Below are positions 7,652 through 17,525 of a stretch of DNA of 33,297 nucleotides, in pieces. Under the pieces are notes generated by a model, which made no database searches, was not told the DNA's origin, and saw only the letters and a program-made list of their open reading frames with translations. The position numbers and the translations under genes were made by a program. Numbering within the stretch: position 1 is the stretch's first letter; every line of letters starts with the position of its first letter. The DNA is from Taibaiella sp. KBW10 (GTDB lineage: Bacteria > Bacteroidota > Bacteroidia > Chitinophagales > Chitinophagaceae), in the NCBI RefSeq assembly GCF_003852495.1, contig NZ_QAJI01000005.1:462345-495641 (forward strand). Direction: 5' to 3'.

Positions 7652-7671
7652 CCGGTGGGGTGATACACCGG
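7652..7671. other. Candidate oriT hairpin
   Basis: CCGGTG (7652-7657) and CACCGG (7666-7671) form a 6-bp stem; GGTG-ATA-CACC inside is an alternative stem. A second inverted repeat (GTTTCC...GGAAAC) lies about 20-40 bp to the right. It is about 100 bp upstream of mobC, the usual position of oriT in mobilizable elements. The nick site is not identified. Confidence 0.4.
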
Positions 7672-7849
7672 TTCATCTTGCCGTTTCCGGGCGCAGACAG
7701 GGAAACCGCCGAAAAGCAAGATCTGCCTTTCAAAAAAACAATGCTGATGAAAAGAGAAAAGATCAGCAGGCATCAAAATTCCAAAACCAAAACCGGAAAC
7801 TAAAAACCAAAAATAAAGAGACCGAAGGAGTTAAACCCCATCAGTGATG

Positions 7850-7857
7850 CAAAGGTA
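7850..7857 (-). promoter_or_regulatory. Candidate -7 box for the mob operon
   Basis: The minus strand reads TACCTTTG, an exact match to the Bacteroidota -7 consensus TAnnTTTG. No good -33 TTG is found at the right distance. It would give mobC a leader of roughly 290 bases containing the candidate oriT hairpins. Confidence 0.35.
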
Positions 7858-8223
7858 AAACACCGGTTTCAAAAAAAGAATAGTTGTTCAAATTCTAAAT
7901 AACCCAACAGTAAAAAGAGGGGAAAAAAGAACAAAATAAAATGTGAAACCAAGTCCTAAAACACCAAAGAATTTGTTGCTTAAAACAAGAAAGATCGTGA
8001 TACAAATCGCAATCATTTTGTTAAAGAAATCATTGAAACCAAGCCCTGTTTTTAGATCAAATGTGTACATCAATCAGGGGTCAATTTAAATCGGTGCAGC
8101 CGAATAAATACAACCTTAAGAAGAATCCAAATAGGGAAAGAAAATGAGGATAAAAGTGTAACAATCTCCTTCCCCTTAAATGAAATTTCTCCAAAAGAAA
8201 AGGAAAAAAGAAAGCAATTACAG

Positions 8224-8320
8224 AATGGGATCGGGCCAGCGGAGCGCTATAAGTCCCGAAGGGTGTTTTGCTGTTTTCGCAGCAAAACATTATGCGCGCG
8301 CAGTGCTGTCCGATCCCATT
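8224..8320. repeat. Large nested palindrome
   Basis: Outer arms AATGGGATCGG (8224-8234) and CCGATCCCATT (8310-8320) are perfectly complementary. The stem continues with small bulges through CAGC/GCTG and GC-rich steps. An inner hairpin has perfect 10-bp arms, TGTTTTGCTG (8264-8273) and CAGCAAAACA (8280-8289), around the loop TTTTCG. I recall related palindromes in other Bacteroidota mobile elements but cannot verify this. It could be a single-strand origin, a folded recombination site or a structured RNA. Confidence 0.6.
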
Positions 8321-8641
8321 ATCTTGGCGGCCTTTTTGTCCTTTTCCTTGTCGGAAAGAATCACGTAATATTTGAAAAAGGCTAATAGATTAAGAGGTAT
8401 TAGCTTGACCATAGTCCTTAAGGAGTGTTCTTGCTCGAAACACGAACAAAGGGAAGATTACTCGTTTAGGGAAACATTTAGCTTCCGGGAATGGCTCCCC
8501 ATTTTAATTTAATATTATGTATCAAAGGCTTAGGTGGAGCCTTCTGGATTATTTCACTTTTTCTTGATTAAACGCTTGAAATTATGAAAAACCGCAATAT
8601 CTTCGCCGCGAAAAATTCCTGTTAACAAAAACCTAAATTTC

Positions 8642-8848
8642 TTGAAACTATTCTTACAGATGCTGTTAGTATTTGTTTTAGGCACGTTTTTATCGAACGC
8701 GCAGGTAAATTGTGAATATGATGCTTCACCCGAGAACAGCAATGTTATTCATAAAGCGCAGGTTTGTATCAGCAAACAATCAGGGCATTCAAACCAATAC
8801 GTAAAGAAGCTTAGACACTTCCAGAAGAAATTTCTAAAAAGATTGTAA
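8642..8848 (+). CDS. Small putative secreted protein upstream of the RHS genes
   Basis: The frame encodes up to 68 residues. It begins with a good signal peptide (FLQMLLVFVLGTFLSNAQ) followed by a Cys-containing segment (VNCEYDASPENSNVIHKAQ) and a basic end. The frame starts with TTG at 8642; the first ATG is at 8660, in the hydrophobic part, which would damage the signal. A 14-codon ATG frame just upstream (8584) ends in a stop, so this could be a frameshifted or truncated gene. It lies 62 bp before the first RHS-like gene. I do not recognise a family. Confidence 0.35.
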   Translation: MKLFLQMLLVFVLGTFLSNAQVNCEYDASPENSNVIHKAQVCISKQSGHSNQYVKKLRHFQKKFLKRL

Positions 8849-8910
8849 AATCCAACTCCCAATGGATTCGTCTTGCTGGGTTCGAAACTTTAAATAAGTA
8901 GATATTAATT

Positions 8911-11900
8911 ATGAAAATTATTTTTTTGAAAAAAACAATCCTTACAATTGGGTTTGGTGTATGCACATCTGTCTTGCTAGGTCAAATCCGGTTAGTAATG
9001 CCCCCTGCTCCCAATACCGCTTCACTGGGAAAGTATGTCGATAATCCGGTAGGTTATTATACGGGTGTTCCCGGCATTTCAGTTCCCTTATACGAGATTA
9101 AGGAAAGAAATTTCAGCTTACCCATTAGTCTTAGTTACCATGCCGGGGGTATTAAAGTAGAAGAAGTGTCTTCAAATGTAGGCCTGGGCTGGGTTTTAAA
9201 TGCTGGCGGAGCTATAGTTCGCTCCGTTAAAGATATACCGGATGATTTTAAAGGAATAGAATCTCCTTGTGTTTCATCTTACGGTCAAGGCGGGCCAAAT
9301 CCCGGTTGCAAAAAGGGCTTATTGCATAGTGGAAAGAATATTGGCGATACTGACCTAGAATATGCCTATGCTCAGGATCTTATAGACCAAAATTATTCAT
9401 ATAATAATATTATTGATAAATTTAATAGGATTGATACCGATCCACAGGGTAATGGAAGACATATATACTTTAAAGATGTCGATTCAGAACCGGATGTTTT
9501 TTACTTTAATTTTTGTGGCCATACAGGTCAGTTTGTTTTCCAGGTGATCGATGGAACCGCAACGGTTAAATTGCTTTCAAATTCCGATTTGAGTGTTAAG
9601 CACTATCTTGATACAGGTGGGGAGCTGTCAAAGTTTGAAATTATGGATAACACGGGAAATACCTATATTTTTGAAGATATAGAGCGCCAGGAATCGTTTG
9701 CTTATAGAATTGTCAATGGTGTCCCTAGTATTCAAATGGAACCGGGATTATTTTCTTCCGGTTTTAATATTACCGGTGCATCTTCCGGCTACAGAACGGG
9801 TTGGTATTTGAGTAAAATTGTAACTACTTCAGGAGAAAATATTAATTTTAGCTATAATACGGAATTTAATATAAGTCATACCTCTATTCCGGAGCAGAAT
9901 TTTTACTGGGGCCCTAGTTGGGCTAATACCTACAATACTTATAATCCAAATACTAGTGGTGCAACCCTATATTTTCTTACTCAAAACTATAATTACCAGT
10001 ATTCCAAGAGGTTGGGTAAAATCGAAAGTCCTACTGCACGAATTGTTTTTGAACAGTCTTTTGAAAGGCAGGATATTTCTGACTCAGCAATAATCAACAC
10101 ACTTCATCCCCGGGCTATTACAGGACTGACTATTTATTCCCTTGGAAATCAATCAGCAGAAAGGATCAAAAGATTCAAATTTGAACAAGATTATTTTGAA
10201 ACATCCATAACTCAAGCCTATTATCCAATCGGAAGTAATGAAATGTATCCCCCGAACTCTATAGATATTAATGCGCCGATCAACAGGTATTTCAAAAGGC
10301 TTCGCCTACGCAGTGTACAGGAATTAGGATTAACAGATAATTGCATCAATCCGTCAACATCATTTGAATATAAATACAAGGATTTTGCAGGTTATACAAA
10401 TGCAGATGAACTGCCCTATAGATTTTCTTCACAACAGGATATGTGGGGTTATTATAACGGTGCAACCCAAAATCTCTTTTCTAAAATACCTACACTTTAT
10501 GTCTATCCCCAGATGTTTGACGATAGCAGGAAAATCGGTGTCTATAAAAGAAACAATTATACCGGACCGGAATATGTATTGGAAGGTGCAAATCGGCAAC
10601 CGTCTGTGTCAGTAATGGATGTAGCTATGCTTACCAAGATAAATTATCCTACGGGTGGTTATACTAAATATGAATACGAACCGCATAAATTCAAGGATTT
10701 TAATGAAGAATTTATCGGTGGTGGGCTTAGGATAAAAAGAATAACTAAGAATGACGGTATCCCCAATAGTCAACCCATTATTTATAATTATGGCTATACC
10801 GATAGTCTGAATGTTTCCTCGGGTAGAGCGATCAGTATGCCTCAATACGCAAGCCCTCAAGGTATTGGAGGTATATATCCTTTAGACGGATCTGAAAGTT
10901 CGTTTAGGGCGAATACGATCAGGTATAGTGTTACACAGGCACCATTGGGTACTACCCAGGGTTCCAATATTGGTTATCGGAAGGTTACAGAATCCATAAG
11001 TGGAAATGGTAAAACGGAATACCAGTTTTCACTACCGGGATATTGGTTTGAGACGAATGATGCGGCTGCACCCTTACCCGGACCGGATTGCAATATCTCA
11101 GAAAATGGGATTTGTGATAATTTATATAAGGCAACTCCTGTCGTTACCCTTTTCCCGAGTACCCCATTGCGATACAGTGATTTTAATTTTACACTCTTTC
11201 CGGCCTCTATAAATTCATATCCGTTTGCTGAAAATCCTAATTATGACTGGGCGAGAGGTCATTTAATGAAAAAGAATGTTTTCGACCAGAGTGGCCAACT
11301 ATTGTTGTCAGAAGCCTATACTTATAAAAATTGGATTGCCAATGGCGTGAGTAGTCCTACAAAAGTATACGGGTTAAAGATGGATTTAATCACCGCTTCA
11401 AGAAATGCAAACAATAGTAGTCCTTCAAGTTCAAATAGGGCTGGTGTATGGAGAGCCGGTAAATACTATTATCTAACTGATGTAAATAAAGTCTTATCAA
11501 CTAAAACAACCACAGAATACCAGGTGGGCACAAGTAATTCAATCACAAAAACGGAACAATTTAAATATGATGGAGTAACTCATCCATATAATACCCAGAC
11601 TAATACAATGTCAAGTACAGGCGACGAATTAATAAAAAGGATAAAATATGCTGCTGATTATAATTACACAACTGCCGGAGGTTTCGGTGGAGTAGAAGGA
11701 ATTGCTGCATTAAGATACAAACAGATGCGCGCGGTGCCCATTGAAACATCCCTATTTATAAAGCGAAATGGAACCGAATACTTGAAGGGTGCGAGCCTGA
11801 TGACCTATGATAAGTTAAGTAATAATACCCCGGTTCCAAAAAGAGAATTCAAAGTTGAAAATGGCGAGCTGCTTAATAATTTCGCACCTTCATATACCAC

Positions 11901-12387
11901 GGTAGCTCCTTGGGCTTTAATAAAAGATCCCAATTATGTGGAACAATCAGTCGTCAACCGCTATGATGATAAAGGTAATCCTCTAGAAGTGCAAATGAAA
12001 AGTGGGGAGCTGGTATGTTATATATGGGGCTACAATAACGGGCAGTACCCGATCGCTATGATTACCAATGCCAGTTATGCCCAAATTGAAGGAGTCATAT
12101 CCAGTACAACACTTCAAAATCTTAATAAAGGTTATAGATTAGTCGGTGCTACACAAGTTTATCTGATCGATAATGAAATAAGAGATGCCATAAATACCTT
12201 AAGATCGGCTTTGCCAAAGGCACAGGTTACCTCCTATACCTATAAGCTTTTAGTTGGGATGACCTCAGAAACCGCCCCAAATGGAGCTATTATTTTCTAT
12301 GAATATGACTGCTTTAACAGACTATCATTCGTTAAAGATCAAAATGGTAAAATCATAAAACAAAACACTTATGAATTACAGCAATAA
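8911..12387 (+). CDS. RHS/YD-repeat shell protein, first of two genes
   Basis: The 1158-residue protein has a signal peptide (about residues 1-25, ending SVLLGQ). It continues with a beta-rich domain containing GVPGISVPLYEI near 52-63 and SSNVGLGWVLNAGGAIVRS at 87-105, the SpvB/RHS-shell start seen in many Bacteroidota proteins. The body is Tyr, Asn and Gly rich. The C-terminus carries YD-type repeats (FYEYDCFNRLSFVKDQNGK). There is no toxin tip. It is followed after 34 bp by a DUF6443/RHS-core protein, a frequent two-gene arrangement in this phylum. The two probably assemble one secreted shell that holds the toxin domain of the second protein. Export beyond the Sec signal is not explained by genes in the window. 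Confidence 0.78.
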   Translation: MKIIFLKKTILTIGFGVCTSVLLGQIRLVMPPAPNTASLGKYVDNPVGYYTGVPGISVPLYEIKERNFSLPISLSYHAGGIKVEEVSSNVGLGWVLNAGGAIVRSVKDIPDDFKGIESPCVSSYGQGGPNPGCKKGLLHSGKNIGDTDLEYAYAQDLIDQNYSYNNIIDKFNRIDTDPQGNGRHIYFKDVDSEPDVFYFNFCGHTGQFVFQVIDGTATVKLLSNSDLSVKHYLDTGGELSKFEIMDNTGNTYIFEDIERQESFAYRIVNGVPSIQMEPGLFSSGFNITGASSGYRTGWYLSKIVTTSGENINFSYNTEFNISHTSIPEQNFYWGPSWANTYNTYNPNTSGATLYFLTQNYNYQYSKRLGKIESPTARIVFEQSFERQDISDSAIINTLHPRAITGLTIYSLGNQSAERIKRFKFEQDYFETSITQAYYPIGSNEMYPPNSIDINAPINRYFKRLRLRSVQELGLTDNCINPSTSFEYKYKDFAGYTNADELPYRFSSQQDMWGYYNGATQNLFSKIPTLYVYPQMFDDSRKIGVYKRNNYTGPEYVLEGANRQPSVSVMDVAMLTKINYPTGGYTKYEYEPHKFKDFNEEFIGGGLRIKRITKNDGIPNSQPIIYNYGYTDSLNVSSGRAISMPQYASPQGIGGIYPLDGSESSFRANTIRYSVTQAPLGTTQGSNIGYRKVTESISGNGKTEYQFSLPGYWFETNDAAAPLPGPDCNISENGICDNLYKATPVVTLFPSTPLRYSDFNFTLFPASINSYPFAENPNYDWARGHLMKKNVFDQSGQLLLSEAYTYKNWIANGVSSPTKVYGLKMDLITASRNANNSSPSSSNRAGVWRAGKYYYLTDVNKVLSTKTTTEYQVGTSNSITKTEQFKYDGVTHPYNTQTNTMSSTGDELIKRIKYAADYNYTTAGGFGGVEGIAALRYKQMRAVPIETSLFIKRNGTEYLKGASLMTYDKLSNNTPVPKREFKVENGELLNNFAPSYTTVAPWALIKDPNYVEQSVVNRYDDKGNPLEVQMKSGELVCYIWGYNNGQYPIAMITNASYAQIEGVISSTTLQNLNKGYRLVGATQVYLIDNEIRDAINTLRSALPKAQVTSYTYKLLVGMTSETAPNGAIIFYEYDCFNRLSFVKDQNGKIIKQNTYELQQ

Positions 12388-12421
12388 ATTTAAATATCCT
12401 ATTGATCCACAATCAACAATA

Positions 12422-15400
12422 ATGAAATACATGCTTTATAAAGGAATACTTGTTTTTGTAACCATTGGCTTGTTATCGACTTTTATTGCTTCTGGTCAGG
12501 CGGTCAATAATCCTGCTACAAATATTCCGGAAAGCCCAGCGGTTTTACCCAGCCTTACAGCCTATCCCGGTTTATTTAACTTTCCTTCAACTACGAAGAA
12601 AAACTATATAGTCACCTGGGTACCCGATGCACCGACCACAGTGAAGGACAGTGCCATCAAACACCGACAGGTGACCGATTTTATAGATGGTTTGGGCCGT
12701 CCTCTTCAATCCGTTCAAAAAAGAGCCCATGCAGATGGCAATGACTTGGTACAGCATCATTTTTACGATGGGGTTGGCAGAGAGAGTGTTCAGTACCTGC
12801 CTTATGCCAAGCAAGAATTTAGTTCATTGGGGCAAATAGATTATTCACCCAAAGTGCGCATGGAAATCTTTTATCCGCTTGCCCAAGGAGAACAACCCTA
12901 TAGCCAGACCGTATATGATAATTCCCCCCTTAACCGTCCGGTAAAACAGATGTCTCCTGGTAAAAGCTGGGTGGGCAGTAATCGGGGCTCCCTTATGGAG
13001 TATAAGACAAATGGTGATGAAACCTATTTTGGAGGTGGGATCAATCCTACCAATATAACCGTAAAGAGCAGCTTTCCGCGTTTTAGCGTCGATGCTACAG
13101 GTACGCTTCAATATGACGGAAATTATGCCGATGGGACTTTATACCTCACTAAAGTGACTGATGAGGATGGAAATATTACAGAAGAATGCAAGGATAACCA
13201 GGGACGGTTGATTCTCAAACGTAGTCTGAGCAAAAATACCTCAGGAATTATGTATCCTGCTCAGGCATCTGCAAGCCTATTCCCGGTCAACTATGTATAT
13301 ACCATCTATGTATATGATGACCTTGATCGGTTAAGATATGTATTACCACCAAGTACAACCACTCCACAACTGAGCGTCAGCAGCAGTCCGGGTGGCGGGG
13401 GTACAATTAATACCTATACCTATAATTGGAGTGTTCCGACCATAACACAACGGGAACAACTGTGCTATACCTATCAATATGATACCAAAAGCAGGATCAT
13501 AGAAAAAAGAATCCCGGGCAAAGGAATCGTATACATGGTATATGATAAGCGTGATCGTGTGGTGCTCACACAGGACGGGAACCTGAAACAGCAAGGAAAA
13601 TGGATGTTTGTCTTTTACGATGTCCTTAACCGCCCGACGACAAGCGGCCTGTTAACTATTGCAGATGACAGAGCCAGTTTACAAAGCCAGGTAAATAGCG
13701 GCAGTGTAGGCGGTGGCAGCTCTACAAGTCACTGGTTATATTTTGTCAACAATTATACAGAGCAACTTTCTGAAAACTATCCCATAAACGTAACCAATGG
13801 TTTTATACTCAGCTATAATTATTATGATAATTATACGCGGCTGGGTGGCTTTAGCTTTGACCCATCCAAAATACCGGCACCCCCCGCAAATGACAACACC
13901 ATTGTACCCTCCGTTTACAGCAATGCCGTAAGGGGATTAACAACCGGTAGTAAAATAAGGATAATGGACCCGGACAACCCCAGTGGAAATGAATGGATCA
14001 CCACCGTAAATTATTATGATGCCAAAGGCAGATTGATTCAAAGCCAGCAGAATAACCTGAAAGGCGGTACAGAGATCAGCAGTAACCTATATTACTTCCA
14101 GGGGATGGCTTATGAAGGTGTAAACTATCACCAGAACCCAGATGCCATGACTATTCCCGGAGCCAATGCTGCCTTAACAAGCATTAAGTTGGACAAGAAA
14201 TACAAACGTAACCTGGGCTTTGGCGGTAATGACCAGATCTGGAACATCCAACAAAGTATCAATGATGGTGCTGCTTATAACATTGCCTATTATGATTATA
14301 ACCATCTTGGCCAACCGGTGGTCAAGCAATATACCATTGCCAATGTATTACAGGAGTACAACATTCGTGGCTGGCTCAAACATATACAGGCGCGTAATCC
14401 AGTAGATCAGAATATTAACTATTTTAATGAGACAATTCATTATGATGATGGTTTCGGCAGTAAATTGTATAGTGGCAAAATTGCCGGTACTACTTGGAAC
14501 TATTATAATGAGGATGATAATGTACAGAAACATGCCTATGGCTATAGTTACGATAAACTCAATCGGCTTACCCATGCAGAATATAGGAACAATCATGCAA
14601 ACCCCACTAACTGGGTAAATGATAATTACGATTATACCAACAGCAATATCACCTATGATGATTTAGGCAATATCCAGACTATGAACCATAGAGGGAATAT
14701 TGGGGGCAACCCAGGGGATATGGACATCCTCAAATATATCTATGCGCCCAACAGTAATAAGCTGGTTAAAGTAAGCGATGCCATAGCGGCCAATATAACA
14801 AGTGCCTTACCGGACTTTAAGGATAATGCCAACCTTGCTGAAGAATTTACCTATGATGTTAATGGTAACTTGTTGAGTGATGCTAATAAGGATATTAGTG
14901 GCATTGCCTACAACTACCTGAATAAACCAGAGAAGCTGGAGGTTAATGGTAAAGGCAGTATTACATATGTATATGATGCTACCGGCAATCTGCTACAAAA
15001 GAGAGTAGCCGATTACCAAGCAGGCAATACCGATATCTGGGACTACATGGGGAATTTTGTGTACAAAAATGATCTGTTGCAGTATATCCTCAATGAAGAA
15101 GGTCGGTGTCGTCCACAGGTGACCACAGGAGCGATGAGCGGGCAGACCAAGTTTGTATATGATTATTTTATTAAAGATCACTTGGGTAATGTTCGCAGTA
15201 CGATAGAAGCAGAGCCTGCCAATCAGCAATACCTGGCCCGCCATGAAATCGCTACGGCCAATGCCGAACAATTGATCTTTGATAATATTGCCGCCGTAAG
15301 AGCCGATAAACCGGGTAGTATCAACCTTGATGATACCAAAGCAGCAAGATTGATCGCCGATGACCCGGCTAAACGTATTGGCACAGCAATCATGTTACGG

Positions 15401-16957
15401 GTAATGCCGGGGGACCGTTTTACTTTTGCAACGGATGCCTATTATGAAAGTAGTGGAAATCCGATTGAAGGGCCGACCACAGCAGCCGAAGATATCGTAA
15501 CTTCGTTAATCGGTGCTTTAACTGGAGGTACTATAGGTGGGGTGCCTGTAAGTGAGAGCGGGCAAAGCGGAGAATTGATCAACCAAGCGTTGGGCAATTC
15601 AGGAGTGACCAACAAGTTAGAAAATATACTGAACGATACCTATACAGGTTCAGGCCCCAAAGCCGGCTTGAACTATTTGTTCTTTGATAAAAATATGAAG
15701 CTGATGAGTACAATCAGCGGTAGCTTGCCGGTAAATGCGACCCCGGGTGTTTTTGAAAATGTAAGTGTTAGCCCTGCGGTTGCGACTGAACCAGGCTATG
15801 TGGTGGTCTATGTAGATAATAGAAGCATCGGTACCGATGTATGGTTTGATAATGTGCAGGTATCCCATTACAGTGGTCAGGTGCTTGAAGAGGATCATTA
15901 TTATCCCTTTGGATTAGCCATAACCGATAATGCGGCTGGCAATAGCCAACCATATAAGTATCAGGGTATAGAATTGGAAAAAAACTTTGGACTGGAAACT
16001 TATGAAACGTTTTATCGTGGACTAGATCCACAATTGGGAAGATTCAACCAACTTGACCCTAAAGCAGAGGTAGATTTATCTTTGAGTCCCTATGTTTCCA
16101 TGCGCAATAACCCGGCATCTTATACAGATCCTATGGGCGATTGCCCTTTATGTGGCTTTGCAGCCTTTGTAGGGCAAACATATACTTCACCATATGGTAG
16201 TAATTACAGGGTTGATGGTACAGGCGACTGGGGAAGAGAAGAAGGAATGCTGGGTGAGGTTACGGCATCCGCAACGAGGCCTGGTTCCGGCTCAAGCGGT
16301 TCAGGTGGCCTGTATGGAGATGGTGGCTTAAATGTATGGCAGGCCAGCAACCAGGATATCGGGCGCAACGATTATAACCGTAGCAAGGTAGCCGGTTTTG
16401 AAACCGCTATGAAAGTATGGGGCACTACCGGTGCCGCACCATTTGTACTAATTGCCGGTGCAGAGCTTGCTCCGAGTTTGATGGTGGCCTACTTATCCAA
16501 TCCAATGAGATGGAACGAAGCGGCTAACAATCTGCTGATGGGCTCTCAGGGTTATGCCGGAGAGTCGCCGACAGGTTTAGTTGAATCTGCTTCTGTTAAA
16601 GCAGGAGAAAGAGGTTTGGTAAATCTTACTGAGGAGACATTCTCACAAGCGGTGTCTAAAGGTGCAGAAAAAATAAGTGGATATTCAGTTTATGGCACGA
16701 ACGGATTGGTTGGAAGCACATATAACGTAAATGTTTTTCTTTTAGAAGCTAGCGCAGGAAAAAGTCTATCTGGATTTAGAACATTTATTGGTAATTTAGA
16801 AGGAAGAGCACTAGACGCAGGTGCAAGTAAAATATCTATATATGGTTCATCTGTAATTAATAAAGGCTTTCTTAACCCGAACATTGCTAGACGTTTTGGC
16901 TATAGCTTTGAACAATCTGGTACTGGAGTGTTTCTACAAAAAAATTTAAAACAATAA
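12422..16957 (+). CDS. DUF6443/RHS-core protein with C-terminal toxin tip
   Basis: The 1511-residue protein starts at the ATG that begins a signal peptide (MKYMLYKGILVFVTIGLL, cleavage after IASGQ). The frame is open upstream to an ATG at 12371 that overlaps the previous gene. A DUF6443-type domain follows the signal (HRQVTDFIDGLGRPLQSVQ). Many YD repeats come next, then the RHS core near 1175-1241 (YKYQGIELEKNFGLETYETF, GLDPQLGRFNQLDP, ending DPMGD). After the core lie about 270 residues: a Gly/Ser-rich linker, a hydrophobic stretch and a final domain of about 110 residues. This last domain has GFRTFIGNLEGRALDAGASK and IARRFGYSFEQSGTGVFLQK, which vaguely suggest a GNAT-like fold. The DNA becomes more AT-rich there, as expected for a swapped toxin tip. 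The activity is unknown. Confidence 0.82.
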   Translation: MKYMLYKGILVFVTIGLLSTFIASGQAVNNPATNIPESPAVLPSLTAYPGLFNFPSTTKKNYIVTWVPDAPTTVKDSAIKHRQVTDFIDGLGRPLQSVQKRAHADGNDLVQHHFYDGVGRESVQYLPYAKQEFSSLGQIDYSPKVRMEIFYPLAQGEQPYSQTVYDNSPLNRPVKQMSPGKSWVGSNRGSLMEYKTNGDETYFGGGINPTNITVKSSFPRFSVDATGTLQYDGNYADGTLYLTKVTDEDGNITEECKDNQGRLILKRSLSKNTSGIMYPAQASASLFPVNYVYTIYVYDDLDRLRYVLPPSTTTPQLSVSSSPGGGGTINTYTYNWSVPTITQREQLCYTYQYDTKSRIIEKRIPGKGIVYMVYDKRDRVVLTQDGNLKQQGKWMFVFYDVLNRPTTSGLLTIADDRASLQSQVNSGSVGGGSSTSHWLYFVNNYTEQLSENYPINVTNGFILSYNYYDNYTRLGGFSFDPSKIPAPPANDNTIVPSVYSNAVRGLTTGSKIRIMDPDNPSGNEWITTVNYYDAKGRLIQSQQNNLKGGTEISSNLYYFQGMAYEGVNYHQNPDAMTIPGANAALTSIKLDKKYKRNLGFGGNDQIWNIQQSINDGAAYNIAYYDYNHLGQPVVKQYTIANVLQEYNIRGWLKHIQARNPVDQNINYFNETIHYDDGFGSKLYSGKIAGTTWNYYNEDDNVQKHAYGYSYDKLNRLTHAEYRNNHANPTNWVNDNYDYTNSNITYDDLGNIQTMNHRGNIGGNPGDMDILKYIYAPNSNKLVKVSDAIAANITSALPDFKDNANLAEEFTYDVNGNLLSDANKDISGIAYNYLNKPEKLEVNGKGSITYVYDATGNLLQKRVADYQAGNTDIWDYMGNFVYKNDLLQYILNEEGRCRPQVTTGAMSGQTKFVYDYFIKDHLGNVRSTIEAEPANQQYLARHEIATANAEQLIFDNIAAVRADKPGSINLDDTKAARLIADDPAKRIGTAIMLRVMPGDRFTFATDAYYESSGNPIEGPTTAAEDIVTSLIGALTGGTIGGVPVSESGQSGELINQALGNSGVTNKLENILNDTYTGSGPKAGLNYLFFDKNMKLMSTISGSLPVNATPGVFENVSVSPAVATEPGYVVVYVDNRSIGTDVWFDNVQVSHYSGQVLEEDHYYPFGLAITDNAAGNSQPYKYQGIELEKNFGLETYETFYRGLDPQLGRFNQLDPKAEVDLSLSPYVSMRNNPASYTDPMGDCPLCGFAAFVGQTYTSPYGSNYRVDGTGDWGREEGMLGEVTASATRPGSGSSGSGGLYGDGGLNVWQASNQDIGRNDYNRSKVAGFETAMKVWGTTGAAPFVLIAGAELAPSLMVAYLSNPMRWNEAANNLLMGSQGYAGESPTGLVESASVKAGERGLVNLTEETFSQAVSKGAEKISGYSVYGTNGLVGSTYNVNVFLLEASAGKSLSGFRTFIGNLEGRALDAGASKISIYGSSVINKGFLNPNIARRFGYSFEQSGTGVFLQKNLKQ

Positions 16958-16960
16958 TTT

Positions 16961-17404
16961 ATGAAACAAAAAACATACAATTCTTCAATATTATTATCAA
17001 TATTTAAAAGAAAGGGAGGAGAAGGTTTTTGGACTAAATTAATAAATGAAGAAAATAAATATAATTATTATAATGAGTTAGCATTAGTAGCAAAAGATGA
17101 AAATGCTTTAGTATGTTTTAAAGAAGACGAATTAAATTGGCTGCTCATAACAACTGATGGTATTTGTGCGGTGTCATTCGGAGAAAAAATCTTTATGCCA
17201 TTTACAGAATTGGCAGATGTCAGTCTTGCTATGAAGGAAGAATTTAAAGATAGTATAGTTAGTAAGGAAGATTTTACACGACTTGCTTTGACAAATATGA
17301 ATGGTAATAGATATGTTGTGAAAATTGAAAAAGGAGAACCTTTTCAAGGAATATATCAAATGTTGCACCACATTGCATCAAGTAACAAAAGCCTTAGTAA
17401 ATAG
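16961..17404 (+). CDS. Putative immunity protein for the RHS toxin tip (PH-like)
   Basis: The 147-residue protein starts 3 bp after the RHS stop, so the two genes are probably translated together. It has no signal peptide, as expected for a cytoplasmic immunity protein. The pattern of short strands (NALVCFKEDELNWLLITTDG, ICAVSFGEKIFMPFTELADV, NRYVVKIEKGE) followed by one C-terminal helix (QGIYQMLHHIASS) resembles the bacterial pleckstrin-homology fold used by several immunity families. The codon use is AT-rich like the toxin tip and unlike the RHS body, so tip and immunity gene probably moved together. A hairpin overlaps the stop codon. The role is inferred from position. Confidence 0.65.
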   Translation: MKQKTYNSSILLSIFKRKGGEGFWTKLINEENKYNYYNELALVAKDENALVCFKEDELNWLLITTDGICAVSFGEKIFMPFTELADVSLAMKEEFKDSIVSKEDFTRLALTNMNGNRYVVKIEKGEPFQGIYQMLHHIASSNKSLSK

Positions 17405-17414
17405 GGCTTTTGTT
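17384..17414 (+). terminator. Terminator at the end of the RHS operon
   Basis: AACAAAAGCC (17384-17393) and GGCTTTTGTT (17405-17414) form a perfect 10-bp stem around an 11-base loop that includes the stop codon of the immunity gene. It is the likely end of the RHS transcript. Confidence 0.65.
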
Positions 17415-17525
17415 ATATAATTTAAGGTTGTTGATTTAATTTATCATTAAGCTGGATGTGACTGTTGAATAGTCAAGAACCTTATATTTTATTTCAACGG
17501 AAAAGTAATACCAAGTCCATTTTAA

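Larger units (their letters stand above)
7555..8641. other. Long non-coding region upstream of the mob genes
   Basis: About 1.1 kb without a convincing gene. It holds a candidate oriT hairpin (7652-7671), a near-consensus -7 box (7850-7857) and a large nested palindrome (8224-8320). Frames such as 7888-8073, 8081-8290 and 8180-8368 lie across these structures and are probably shadows. A 7-bp hairpin (GCTAATA/TATTAGC) sits near 8380-8403. From there to 8641 I see nothing recognisable. Confidence 0.6.

Noticed and set aside
7888-8073. Short hydrophobic minus-strand frame that could be a small membrane protein
   Set aside because: The start is weak, the sequence contains a repeated low-complexity block and no ribosome site or partner gene is seen. 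Possible but not supported.
8180-8368. Frame across the large palindrome (also 8081-8290 on the other strand)
   Set aside because: The residues are dictated by the inverted repeat; the DNA structure explains conservation better than a protein.
7555-8400. CRISPR array or tandem repeat in the mob upstream region
   Set aside because: Repeats here are inverted pairs, not regularly spaced direct repeats; no CRISPR-like array or cas gene in the window.
10364-10615. Alternative frames inside the RHS genes and other large genes
   Set aside because: They overlap well-supported coding regions in other frames without starts, motifs or codon support.
12371-12421. Upstream start of the second RHS gene
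   Set aside because: It would put 17 mostly polar residues before an otherwise good signal peptide; the ATG at 12422 is better.
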